NCBI RefSeq assembly: GCF_019649055.1
Contig: NW_026570254.1
Span: 124,001-188,000, forward strand
Direction of reading: 5' to 3'
Origin: Paramacrobiotus metropolitanus
Taxonomy: Eukaryota > Tardigrada > Eutardigrada > Parachela > Macrobiotidae
DNA: 64,000 bases
The notes under the pieces were generated by a model. The model had not been told where the DNA came from and did not search any database. It was given only the letters and a program-made list of their open reading frames with translations. Of this stretch, positions 36,901 through 49,117 are shown piece by piece. Made by a program: the position numbers and the translations under genes. Position 1 is the first letter of the stretch. Every line of letters starts with the position of its first letter.

Positions 36901-39900
36901 CTGTTTATTGTTTCCGTCGTCACCTGCACAGACAACCCATAAGGCTATGCTAAGTCTAATGTTTATTATTTCGATATAAAACGAAACCAAAATTTTGTCG
37001 GTTTTCAAAGCACAGTGTAAACTACCCTTGTCAATAAGATAAGGCCACAATATGGCACGCTTACTAGTTGTCTTGTCGTTCAGCAGGTGCTTCAAAACAG
37101 TATCCGGAGCCAAAGGATCGTCTTTAAGGGGAGTCAAAAGCTCTTTAAGAATATTGTGCGGATCATTCTCAGACGAATGATGGAGACCAGGTTCAAAATG
37201 TGTCCACTCAGCCAAGGAACCAGAAGTATCCGATGAAATATCACCACTACGCGCATTGGAATGGGATTCTCCAGATGACCACTGAAAAGCTGTGCTGGAT
37301 ACGGGCATGTCTTGAGATACGCCTGACTTGAGATCCTGAGCAGAGAGAGGCGACGACTTCGGGACATCAGAATCCCTAAATCAGAAAAATATTTGTAATG
37401 CCCTAATCAGAAGAGTCATTTAATAGTTAAAGGGCTTTACAGCTAGACCTCGGGTATTACGGTATCACAAGCAGGAAACATGCGATGGTCACTTTACAAG
37501 CTGATCTAAACTTTCCAGAAAATCATAAACAACTTTACTCGAGTAATACGGTAGTGTCTACTGATTTTGAGTGTCGTCATCGTTTGAATACAAGTCTAGG
37601 CTCTGGCTGATGTCACGCTCGCACTGCAGCAGAGACGAATCATGCACATAGTCTACTTGACACAATTAGGCACAAAATCCCCAAAGCGGCTGTGGTAGTC
37701 AGTAAAAATCATCCATGCAAAACAATTGCAGTTTGTGATTGCTACCGACTCGTACAAAACGGTCCTCACTTGTTGCTCAAAGTGGAGCGAAACATGAACA
37801 TCATCCGTTCAGTTTGCGACCACATTAACACCATCGTGCCAGGTTGTCCAACAACTTGTGCCAAACGATTCGAAATGTACCAAGTTGTTTCATTTGGTAT
37901 TCTAATTCTGTACATTTCCATATCGTTCAAAATATTCACTGTATCCATTTGTTCAAAAAATTAAAAACATCTAGTTATAAACGTCAGACAGTAAAACCAT
38001 TCTGAAAACTGAAAAACAAAATTTATTATTTTTAAAGCAATAAGGTTTTTAAACTACGTATCTATCGCGGAAAGCAAGTTAAGTACTGTAAATGACCAGG
38101 ATCTTAAGCAGATTACGAAATCTAACCTCTTACCCCTTGTCCCGAACTGCAATCCAGAAAATATTATTACAACACTATTCGTTTACCGAATACGCAGGAT
38201 AAACGCTCGTAAGGCTAATTCGCATCAGAAAAAGCTAAAACGCACTAGTCTGCCGTCGGAATTCAGGCAATTACATATCTACCTGTATCATGTCACCGGA
38301 AAAAAACAACAGATATACGACATACACTACGCAACAGGCAACATACAGTATCAGGCGAGTGGCGCACACTAGGGAAACTCAGCGTTTGAAAATGAATTCA
38401 CAACACAGCAAACAAATTACACAATCACACGCAGCTCGTTTAGCCTTGATTACAGCCTACATAGCTACCAAGTCGAACAGGTATGGTACATGTACACATA
38501 CTGGCATTCTACGGATGTCTATAATAATGCAGCAGCATTTTGCTAACCATTCCACCGAGCCCAGCCTAATCGACGTGCGGCAATCACTATCTCAGCGCAG
38601 GCTTGTTAACCACATCGAGCGCGTCACAAAACGGTTCTTTGAAAATGTTCTACGTCTCTCGAGTCTCGCTGGTACATTCTCCATTGCACCGTCGGTAAAT
38701 CTATATCAGGCAGCCGACAACCATACTCACATCCATAGCGCCCCAGCAATTCAATTCAATATATGTACCGTCTTCAAGACACATACTTACGTATACAACT
38801 GTTAATCACCGATCCCGTGGCCTTCTTTACCTGAATAACAATAAACTCCACCAGGCTCACCGAGGGTAACTTTAATTTCCCAACAATAAACCAAACCAAA
38901 ACATAAATATGCACTTTCAGTGCTCTGTTAAAACAGGCAGCCTTAATTAGGTGTAAACATACGAGCTTCCGGAAGCGGTCAAAGCCATACGGTGACGGCA
39001 GAATAGGTACATATACAGTACACACGTCTACTGTTAAATCGCCAACCAAAGAACTGCCGATAGGATTCTTGACTTTGACACACAGGCACTAGTAAACCTA
39101 CGGCACACTGCTCACCACGCAGCAGGTGGTACTAAAAACAGACCAACTGTTAAATCGAGAGAATTCGCCCGCAATGGAAAGTGTTTAGTCACACAGCCCA
39201 GCTCGCACGTGTTCGTAGCTGATAATCATAAATGAACCATCCGACACGACTTGCGCTAATAAACGTTCAGATATGCAGCATACAAATCAGACAAGAACGC
39301 TTCAGTTTCCATTAGGCGACACCTTGTTCAGACAATAGTAGGCACACACAATCAAACCCATATTAAGATGATGCACATGTGCTATCGAGTTTTAAACGCC
39401 AAACGAAAGATTTACGCGATATTTCCACTCCATGAATGTAAGTCCCATCCGCAAATCGATACAGTATCATACGCAGCCGTAATGCCATATGCATACAGTC
39501 ACCACCGGGTTTGTCAAATTCTGCACTGCACAAAATGCCCGCGTTTTCAGTGTATACCATCAAAGCCACTGCGACGCACAGCACTTTTACCAGCTTGGAA
39601 AACCTCAATCAATTTCCCTCAGCAACTTAACCATTTGCTAGCTCCAAAGCAATGGACATACCACAATATATATCTATACACAGTACACCCAGTTTCCAAG
39701 TTAAACACCAGTTCCAAGTCGCATGCGGAGACACGGAAACGTCAAAGTTAACCAGAATCCCTGCACCCGCCACAATCCGGAAAATCGATTCGTCCCAGTA
39801 TTTGGTATATGTACTTCGTTGTGACTTGGGCACAAGTGAAAATCAGCCTTTAAACATATAGAAATGCTTAAAGTTTTACACCTTCATGCTAATGCTGCAA

Positions 39901-41303
39901 ATTAATTCACTACAGCTGTTATTTTTAATGACTAACGAAACTCCAAAAAACTACTTCCTCTTGTGCCACAGAAAGGCGCAACAGAAAATTACAAGCTAAC
40001 CCATTTTACTATGGGCAAGGTAGTGAATTTATAGGGTTTACGGCACTTTACCCTATCTTCCAGTACGGGTACCTCTTCTGCTACATATATGGGGTAGCAC
40101 TGCAAAACCGTACACTGCGCCGGTATTCGTACCAAAATTCTTGTGGTAATATTTTAACTATCTGAGCATATTCACTTGTGTGATTTGCAAATCACATCAG
40201 GAAATTAGTACAAAAGCCAAATTCGCAAAATTTAATTTCCATAGGCAAAATCGGTACCTTATGGCTTATGTACAGCTGCACAGCAGTCACCAGCTCAGTT
40301 GCAGATACCGTATGTTGTGCATAAACAACACACAAGCGCACTGCACACACAACCATCATACACAGTACACACACACAGACGAGAATCTCGTTCGCTCGTT
40401 GCCGTCGGCCAGTGCTGCTGCATCTGACCAGCAGCTTCACCAACCGGCATGGCTACAATTCAAGATGCTGCAACACAAAAAAACCGCACAGCAGCAACAA
40501 GTTCTCGAAAAAATCTATGCCCGACTGTAAATGAACACGATGAAAAGCACCACACCGGATCACAGACATAGCAATAATCATGACTGCTGCCGTGACATTG
40601 ATACTCATAGCCAAATAAAGTGAACCAAGCTCTTCCGTTCCGTAGACCTAGCAATGGCACTGTCAACTGACAAAGTAACCGTTTGATAAATTTTGTCAGA
40701 AAATACGAACAAAATTCAGGAAAAACCCACAAGCTTCCCATGAGCAGACGACGATGCATATGTTCCAGGTAAAATTGTTCAACAGTAAAGTCGGGAAGAC
40801 ATTTGACAATTGTTCAACCAAATCGCGGAAAGAGTTAAACAATGAAACACCCAGCTCCTAAATAATCGGGCCGATTTAGGCCTCCTCCTCACCATCAATT
40901 TATTTATTTACGTCAGTATTTTTGAATCTAACGAATATCTTCAGGAAGAAGATGACTGGCCAATTAACTCGTACGTAGATGCCCTGTCTATGCAAATAAC
41001 TACATCCTGCGTCGGCACTGTCCTGTAATTTTCAACTTCGAACGCTCTCACCCTAACACCAAACTTCAAAAACAGATTCGCAAGATCCAATGGTAAATTA
41101 ACGACGCTGGTAGTTCACCAGGTACACATAGTACTTACCAATACAGAAATACGAACTAGAAAACGCACAACAAATCTTACCAAGGAAAAGGAGAATGCGG
41201 TGGAGCAGAACCACGCAGAAGCTGGCGGAGGGTTAGCTCTGGTGAGGATGATTTACTCATCGCACCCGTCATGCAGACTTCCGCTACAGCAGCACTGTCA
41301 CCG
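33993..41303 (-). CDS. p160/NCOA-like nuclear-receptor coactivator
   Basis: Six exons join in phase: 41303-41181 (ATG 41272), 37375-37026, 36923-36271, 36024-35614, 35443-34840, 34474-33993, giving 863 residues. LXXLL nuclear-receptor boxes are LRQLL (about 15-19), LKELL (107-111), LKHLL (125-129), LRLLL (about 155) and LAALL, with a terminal KSLLQELLSQ like the C-terminal box of NCOA1. An acidic helical stretch, EDVLGLLEDLV, resembles the CBP-binding AD1 region. The second half is Gln/Met/Pro/Gly-rich with poly-Q and poly-G tracts. Such proteins bind liganded nuclear receptors and recruit CBP/p300 (family knowledge; Taiman in flies). No bHLH-PAS exons were found upstream. Exon 41303-41181 may be internal, since its frame is open upstream of the ATG to a plausible acceptor. 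The 3.8 kb intron carries no recognised gene. Confidence 0.78.
37376..41180. other. First coding intron of the coactivator gene
   Basis: About 3.8 kb. It contains plus-strand open frames of 171 codons (38290-38805) and about 120 codons (39368-39751, 40180-40530), with His/Thr/Gln-biased composition from CA-rich DNA and no domain. They are judged incidental. A (CA)n-like tract lies at about 40360-40380. Confidence 0.45.
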
Positions 41304-42049
41304 CTACAACGCAAAAACAATCATTTTCCAAAACACCTGAGCATTCACAAAATACGTGTTTTCTAGCGCAAGCTATATCGGAAGACTGAACACGACAAGA
41401 ATCGCATGCAAACCGCCATGCCAAAATATCACCAAGTCAGAATTTCAGCATAGCATAGTTCAGGACAGAACTGTATCAAATTTTTTAAAAGCTATAAACG
41501 ACGAAACGAAGTAATACCAGTTATGCACAACACCAGAAAAGAGGGATGTGAAAACAGTTGATCGATCAATTACCTTGAATGGGAATTAACTAACGTATAT
41601 CCGGTCCAAACCAGAAGAATTCAAAGCTTTCGCGAAAAAAAGATACAGCGTAAACCGACAAAACAGCAACAAAAGAAATTATGTACACAATCCAAAACCC
41701 CATAATGTACGGTACAAATCAGCAATAACGCAAAAAAAAAACTACAACTGCACACAACCACAATGCACTACCATTGTTTAGCAATGATGCACTGTCGCAT
41801 ATGCTGCAGCACAATCAAATTTAAGTGACTTGTGAATGCGCGAGTCCGAGACGATAATATAAGTACTGTGACCAGGAAGCATAAGAGCAAGTAGAAGCCT
41901 CCCGCAAGCGGTACGGGCGCGCCCCATAGCACAGTAAGTAATCTTGCGGTCAGACGGCCGGCGGTAGCCGGCTTCAACGACACAACCCGACGGCGGTAGC
42001 CGCACTACGCAGACGGCAGAGCTACATAATATTACTAGTACTTATATGT
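41304..42049. other. Upstream region of the coactivator gene with GC-rich patch
   Basis: Mostly AT-rich, but about 41890-42000 is rich in CG and holds two copies of cggcggtagccg plus a ggcgcgcc. It could be a promoter or 5' UTR exon for the minus-strand coactivator (inference from composition and position only). Confidence 0.3.
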
Positions 42050-42802
42050 ATTGTACCATAATATTACTAAACTAAAAGGTATTCCATCGACTTACGTGAC
42101 GTCACGATAGGCAACACGCACAGTGAGACGCAATGGGCAACCCCTGCGGGTTTTGTGTTTATCAAAACGTTCAAATACGTACAATCCGTTCGTGCTATGG
42201 CTCAAAAAATGCAGAAAAAAATTCTAAGTTTGTAAACTAAAACTGACAAGTGAAACGTTCTCAAGGAAACGAAAACTTTACGATTCTCGTTAGCACAGAG
42301 GTCTATGAGGTGGTTTGCCAGTCCAGAGATCTCCATGCTAAACGAAAATCCTTGGTTCTTGATCTGTGGTGAAACGAAGTGACCAGAACCTGATCAGTCA
42401 ATCAAAAGGAAACAATTAAAATTTAATCAATAAATGAAAACCATCAAACAATTCAGATTTGATCAAAACACGTCATTTTTGTTTAGCGAAGAGGGCTAAC
42501 CATAAGGCAGACTGCCTCATAGACCTCTATGGTAAACAAGAATTACGTAAATCGTAAACTTTTCGTTTATATGACAACTTTTTACTTACCAACTTTCACT
42601 TTCCAAACTTCAAATTTTTTTCCGCATTTTTTGAGTCATAGTACGAACGGATTGTACGAATATGAAAGTTTTGATAAACACAGAACCCGCAGGGGTTGCC
42701 CACTGCGTCTCACTGTGCGTGTTCTCTACCATGACGTCATCGTACAAGGTGCATGCTCGATTGAATACAGTACCTGTTAGTTTAGTAATATTATGATTGT
42801 AC
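42050..42802. mobile_element. Fold-back/MITE-like element with ~250-bp inverted arms
   Basis: Left arm 42057-42310 and right arm 42515-42795 are diverged reverse complements. Both ends read cataatattactaaactaa going inward, and both arms contain gcaacccctgcgggtt-type and acaatccgttcgt blocks. The element is flanked by a 7-bp direct repeat, attgtac (42050-42056 and 42796-42802), which fits a target-site duplication. The roughly 200-bp centre has no coding capacity, so the element is non-autonomous. Each arm carries a perfect TGACGTCA (42097-42104, 42732-42739), the CREB/ATF consensus. A second copy of the terminal motif (cataatattacta) at about 42024 suggests nesting or a remnant. The superfamily was not assigned. 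Confidence 0.85.
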
Positions 42803-45800
42803 ATATGTACCGGTAGTACCAAACAAGAAAGTAACCAAACATAAAATTTACTTACTTACGGTGCTCATTTGGTGGATTAACAAATTATTATTTATTACCT
42901 AACACTCATGACTCATGAGCACAAAACACGAACTTTTGCCTAATTCAGTCGAAATTTCAAATCTGAAAACAGGAACCAGAAAACTAAGCACTAGTTTTAT
43001 ACTTTTATTACAGCCTGAACAAGGTGCGAAGGGAAACATATAAACAACCAACATAAAATTGAATTTCAGTACTCGAAAATTAACATGTTATTGCAGTAAA
43101 AAATAAGTGAAACATGGAGCAACAGTATTTTCTGCTTAAACGAAAAACAACAACAATGCATTTGTCAAAGTTTCTCATTCCGCACAGCAACGTAAAGCAA
43201 ACGGAAATGAACGTTGTGATCCCAAAAAACAAGTTTTCGACTTATTTGACAAAAATGGCTACCGCAATGCCCATGTTTATTAAAATACTGTAATAATAAC
43301 AATAATAAATGTCAGCACCAGCAAGCCAGAATAAGCAACGAGTATGTATGCACCCACGGTACACGCCTTCAAGGCACGTAACTTATTAGTGAAGCAAACC
43401 GAAGTACTGAATGAACTTCATTTGACAAAAGATTATGCCACTACACCATGCATACGGAACCACAATACGCGAAAATAATATCCATCTATATATTGCAGTA
43501 GCTAACATTGTACAATACATAATGGGCACCAGATCAGAATTCGCAACTTGCGCCTTCACATACTACTGCGCACTGGTTGTCGCGTGGTTTGATCTAGATA
43601 GAGGAGCCGAAAACGGTTTCGGTGTGTGCCAATCGAAAACGTTTGGTGCCAAACACCAAGTGCAAGCACACTGAAGTCAGTAGCGATGATGCACCAGTAC
43701 AACTACAAACCACAGCCACATTTTTATTACAATAAACTTATGACGGTGGTACTTCTACTCCGATAGTTGAACAGGCAAAGTGCGGTGCATAGATTCTTCT
43801 ACAATATAGAACTCTGTATATCCGCAAGACATTCGCAGATTTGGACAGATCAGATTCAAACAAAAACGGAATACAATAAAGAAATTGAAACCTTTCATTT
43901 ATCGTGTTTGCAAAACTTCGGACAGGGCGAAAGGCAATTCATCATCCTGCAATCGGTATCCTTTTTTCCGACCCTTCCACATTATAGTCCACTGTCCACG
44001 GATTAAGAGTACTGTATTGTTCAGTGTTCGCCGATATTATTTTTACGTTAACATAATATCATTGTGACCAAAAACAGCTAATTAAAAATACAGTAACCCG
44101 CGAAAAACCTGTATTAAGCACACCAGCAAACAAACTTGTTCCTACAGATTTTACACATTAACAATTTAACTGATTAACATTGGCACAACTTAATGTTTTC
44201 GCACCGACTTCAGCACATAAACAGAAACTCACGTCAAGCTTCGCAACTGGACTACGAAGGAATCTCTTGTTTTGCGAGTGTCATAGTTCAATGTATCGAA
44301 TAAGTGCTGTATAAAAGCACAATATTTAGGGAAACAACTAGTTACTGTTAACAAAAATGCTTTTTCAGCGATCTTTCTATCCTAGATCTGACCATTCCTG
44401 TTCGTTTCCCTTTCACAGTAGTATAATTCTGTTCCAGCAAAATTAACGGCAACTTCATAGCGATACTACAAACATACACATACCCACTTTGTGATCTGCT
44501 GCCTCCTTTCATTATTCATGAGGTCCAGATGGCGTTTCTTCTGCTTCAGAAATTCTTTGCGCGAAGATGCAAAAACAGGATGCACAGCGAAGCCAGTCCA
44601 CGAGTCAAGGTTATCGAAAAAGTACACAACCACAAGCTGCTCTGCACTTCAGTTTTCTGAATTTGAGCGTCAAACTTCAGAAAAGTTAGTGCTACGTGTT
44701 GTCTTCATGATGCTCCATCTCATCGGATCAAGCGTGAAAACAACTGTTTAAACTTTACATGCAAAAATAAAACAAATAAAAGTACTGCAAACCGTTGAAC
44801 TGCGCTATCTAAACTGATGGACAATTTGCAATTTCTGAATTGTATTGATAATTCATCGAGGTACTCGATCAGTAAACGTGGGATCTGCTACAACCGCGAA
44901 TCGCATTCGCGGCTCGTCATTGAGACGAGCTGACACACGGTAAACATACGTACTCCGGCTTTACCACGATTCCGACTAAAATGGTCCAGAGAGTCATTTT
45001 GTCGAAAAATGTTATTGTCGACGTTTATTTTAACGGTTAAGAACTTCAGGTTATTTTAAAAGGTAATTTCATGTTCGATAAGTTTTGGAGTTTTGTCTTA
45101 AATTTCCGCCCGAACTTACGAAAAATAATGTTATTTTGTGAAACAATAAAATTTAGAATAGTGACTACTAGTAGGAGTACACCTTCACTCTGGTGCATGT
45201 AAGTACATCGTTGTTTCTACAAAATGAAAATGCTCGTCGGCATACTGTTACATCATACATGTACAATAGATAATAGTTTATAACTTTATACAGAACGATA
45301 TAGAGATAGTCTATCTATATATCTATCTCAGATAGATAGATATAGATTAATAGATATTAGATTTCTGTATATATAGATTAACAGATACTATAATTCTTTC
45401 ACTTCTATGGAAACTTGTGACTGTATTGTATCGCCAAATTGAATAAATAAATTCGTACTTAAAAAAAAAAATAATAATATATATAATAAACTTAGGTATA
45501 CGATATTACGGTAATGCACGTACGTCATTAGTAGCTTTTATGCCTACATAGTGCGTTAACTTACAATCATTGCGGTACTTAAACGTATAATATTATTTCT
45601 TTTAAACAGTCTTAAAAATATCACTTATTTAATACTCTTTACCCACTGCCAGCAATCAGCATCATTGTGGTTGTTCTCGAAGGAAATTATTACAGAATGC
45701 ATAGTATGAATGAAATGCATGCACCGCCGCACGTCCAGATCTAGACTTGGAGCGCACTCAGGTATTTCACAAAGCATCGTTTTTGGCTTGTTTTATTTCG

Positions 45801-46064
45801 AAATAATAATGTACTCGTACAAAACTTTATTAATAATACTCGTACCTATATCGTGTCAACAGCAATCAAGTGTCACAACAGAAAAAGTACATGTGTTAAT
45901 TACAAGTTGGTGTAACTTGAGGACTAAAACTCTTAAGGACTACTGAGAAAATTTAATTATGACTTAAAGTTAAAACTGAACTTGCTTGGGGAAACACAAT
46001 TTTAATCTTTTGCGCAGGAAAGTTCAACATAGAATGATGGACATCGGACAATAAGTACTGTGCA
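42803..46064. other. No supported gene; GATA-type microsatellite
   Basis: Intergenic AT-rich sequence between the fold-back element and the first retroelement fragment. A short tract of tatcta/gatag units with internal symmetry lies at 45300-45375. A minus-strand frame at about 44500-44690, ending at a donor-like gtatgt, could not be phased to any gene. Confidence 0.4.
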
Positions 46065-46700
46065 ATGTACATACTGTATTATGGCTATGTCATAATATGC
46101 GAAACTCTTTCCTGCGCGAAGTGTCATAAGCCCGTAGATGTATATGGCCACCACGGACTGTCATGCTCCTTTTCCGCTGGACGACATCCTCGGCACGGTG
46201 GGCTTAACAGCATTGTGTGCCGCTCGTTAGTTTCAGCGGGTATTCCAACAAAACTGGAACCGCATACGTCTCATATATACGTCCGGCCGCCGTCCAGACG
46301 GATGCACTACGTTTGCCTGGAAACGTGGCATCTTCTTGGCCTGGGATGTGACCTGTGTGGAACTGTCGCCTCGTCCCATATCAAGTCTACTTCGGTTTCC
46401 GCTGCATCCGCAGCAGCACAGGCGGAAGACAAAAAAACCAAGTTGTATGCGTACCTGGAGGGCCGATCCATCTTTGCGCCCCTCGCATTCGAAACTCTCG
46501 GACCTTGGGGAAAGTCGGCATCTATTTTGATAAAGGAAATCGGCAAACGATTACGGCAGCATACTGGTGAGCTGCACTCACTCGAATTCCTTCGTCAGCG
46601 TTTGTCGATTGAAATCCAAAGAGGCAACGCAGTTTCCGTACTTGTTGTAATCATATCTCTTCTGTTTATGAACTGTATCAGTATTACTGGCTTGCGCTAA
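46065..46700 (+). pseudogene. Frameshifted zinc-knuckle / restriction-like endonuclease tail of a retroelement
   Basis: The frame encodes a Cys/His knuckle (CAKCHKPVDVYGHHGLSC), then RHGGLNSIVCRSLVSAGIP and LEP. The core nuclease-like signature GRRPDG-x13-AWDVT is read only in another frame (about 46280-46368), after which the first frame resumes with VASSHIKSTSVSA, YAYLEGR, LAFETLGPWG and FLRQRLSIEIQRGNA. Two compensating indels therefore disrupt it. The order knuckle, RH, then PD-x-D matches the C-terminal CCHC plus restriction-like endonuclease of RLE-type non-LTR retrotransposons (family inference). No reverse transcriptase lies upstream, so this is a truncated dead fragment. The related copy at 49118 is intact. 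Confidence 0.65.
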
Positions 46701-47153
46701 TAAAAGTACTGTATTATTAAGAAATGGACGAAATCGCAATACAGATTGAATCTGGCCAGTGTTGGCGAAATATCCGTCAAATTGTCAAAATCAACATAAA
46801 GTCATAAACACATATCCGTCTATCCAGGGCGGTGGGCATAGTGACAAGTCTGGAACTTACCATTAGTATAGTATGGCAAATTGCCACTTCTTACTTCACC
46901 GAGATGTTTTCAAACTTTTGATGACTAAAATTTATATTTTAATAAACCCCTTTAATATTGCAACCTGTGTATGTGTGTTTAGAATTGTGCATGTGTTTAA
47001 AATTAAATTCAGATCTCGTGTAGAAGTTGTGAGATTTGAATCACTTACTGACCTACATTTCGTGAACACAGTGCATACTAGCTGGTTCGGAAGGTTCTCT
47101 GTATTTTGCGCTTATGGCGTATTGATAAATTATACCTCTACTCCGCAATAAAG

Positions 47154-48476
47154 ATGGATATCGAGAATGTTGAAGAGCAGCTCACTCACAAGGAGACGTC
47201 CCGAGCGGGTGATCTGGCGAACGAGCAGCGCTGCGATCCCGCCGCGCACGTGTGGCCGCTGAGAACATTCGGTGATCCAGTATGGGTTCCCTTCACCTAC
47301 ACTTTCGTAGAACATGTTAAAGGTATTTGACTATTTGCAACTGCCTTTCTTGTGGCCTGGCAATCCGCTGATGCGGTTTTTTTATTTTAGGGGACTCCTT
47401 CGGAATGCTGATGGCAATTGCGAGCTTGCTGCCGGTGTTCATCGTGGTTGGCTTTGCTACATTAATACTCTTTCGCCGAGATCTCCACACGGTAATGCAA
47501 GCAGTGACTGAGTGACTGTTTAGCCGTTTTACTTTAAGCCAAAATCGCTCTAATGATAACTTCGCGTTGATTCTGAATGAATTCGTGCGCAGATCGGTAT
47601 GAATAGTTAGTTAGTAACTGGAAAATCGCCGATGAGTTCTTACGTCTTCGATTTTCCAGTATTGCGTTTTCTGTTTGCAGATTGTGTTTTTTATTGGAAT
47701 GTTACTTAATGAAGGGGTTAACTGGATCTGCAAACACGGATTGGGTCATCTGCGCCCTTGCACCAATCGGGTCCACCATGGGTCTATTTATGCAATGCCT
47801 TCCAACCATTCGCAGTTTATGTGGTTTTTCTTTGCGTATTTCACATTTTTTCTGCTTTTCCGGTTAGTATTTACGTGTTTCAACGTTTTAATGGATTGTT
47901 AATTTTGCTCAAATTTTTTAGACTACAAAAATCTAACCCGACACCTCAACAGTTGCAGCTGGGAAATTGGCTGTGGAAATCGGTTGTGATAAGTGCTTCG
48001 TTGGCCGCATCTTGTGTTGTGGCTTACAGCAGGTATCAACTGCCTTATATCGTAAAAAAACTTAAATTAATGAGAAATTACACATACCATTCGTTTTACT
48101 GCTACCCTTTGATCTGCCACCTGGAAATGTTTTATTTTCAGAGCTTACCTACACTATCATTCTTCTTCGCAAGTTATCTTGGGGTGTGTGTTGGGTTCCG
48201 CTTTGGGCATCGGCTGGTTTCTGGTCGTCCAAAATGTTCTGACACCATTGTTTCCAGTCGTCGCTTCGTGGTAAGTAATGTACAAATATTTACGTGAAAT
48301 TATGCCGCTGTTTTAAGGATTACCTATTTTGTCAGCGTGGCATCGGGACATTTTTATCACCTGCTATTCTGATTTCTTGTAGGAAAATTTGCGAAATTTT
48401 GCTGATTCGAGATACGACTTTAATCCCCAACATTTTATTTTTTGAATATTCAAAACAAAGGGAGGAGACTAGGTAA
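47154..48476 (+). CDS. DOLPP1: Dolichyldiphosphatase (PAP2 family)
   Basis: Six exons: 47154-47322, 47391-47491, 47681-47862, 47922-48032, 48142-48270, 48383-48476, giving 261 residues (family usually about 240). The enzyme removes a phosphate from dolichyl pyrophosphate at the ER lumen so the lipid carrier can be reused in N-glycosylation. All three PAP2 motifs are present: K108-x6-R115-P116 in [16 protein letters not shown] (S131-H133), and S187-R188-x5-H194 in SRAYLHYHS. Hydrophobic segments [30 protein letters not shown] and [10 protein letters not shown] are membrane spans. The conserved tail FLIRDT-like [11 protein letters not shown] is present. The N-terminus has about 45 extra polar residues. 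The last codons overlap a perfect donor (AG|GTAAGT, TAA inside it), so an extra 3' exon could replace the final residues. Retroelement fragments lie on both sides. Confidence 0.93.
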
Positions 48477-49117
48477 GTTTTGCTTTGAATGGTGTACAAT
48501 TGTATGACGCTGCTAAAGCTTGATTCGATTTTTCCGTGCAAAGCGTTGTTTAATATACTATTTTGTATTTTGTTTGCTGTACAGTATTCGCATGCGAAAA
48601 CTTCGGACAGGGAATCGAAATCACTGACATTCTTTATGAGTTGCATTGGTATTTCTGATGCATATTTTGTGGCTGATGAGTTACACTGGGAACTGAGTAC
48701 TCGTACGGAAAGATTTACTGTGATCGCGACGTGAGAAAGTGTTTTCACCGAAAACGGAGGGAATCTATGGAGCGTCATACGACCGGTGATGACTGTGTTG
48801 TGTATATGAAAAGTTGCCTTTTCAAGAATGTACTCGTGCTCTTTTCTGTGTGTGCATCTGACCTTTTTCTCATCGAAATTTTGGAGTTGTGCCTTTTAAG
48901 TAGTGTCTTATGGTCTGTTTTTACTGGTGTGATGTACAGAGCAATCCCGGCTTCATTCCTCTCAAACAATGTTGGGTGCAAGGTTTATCTTTGCAAAAAA
49001 ATTTTGGAATCGAAGTGTGCATGAACTTGAAAACTACGGTACATAATTAGAATGGCGAGAGTTGTGAGGAAGGTTAAAAATTTCAACAGAAATAAATTTT
49101 AATCTAACATTTTAATA

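Noticed and set aside
38290-38805. 171-codon plus-strand ORF
   Set aside because: It lies inside the coactivator intron, with His/Thr/Gln bias from CA-rich DNA, no domain and no splice partners.
44500-44690. Minus-strand frame ending at a gtatgt donor, with a KEFLKQKKRHLDLMNNERRQ tract
   Set aside because: It does not match the phase of any coactivator acceptor and has no family match. It could be a 5' UTR exon but is unsupported.
45300-45375. Symmetric tatcta/gatag tract as a possible regulatory GATA cluster
   Set aside because: It is best explained as a microsatellite; there is no nearby promoter it clearly serves.
48332-48778. 148-codon minus-strand ORF
   Set aside because: It is antisense to the last DOLPP1 exon and its 3' flank, with no independent evidence.
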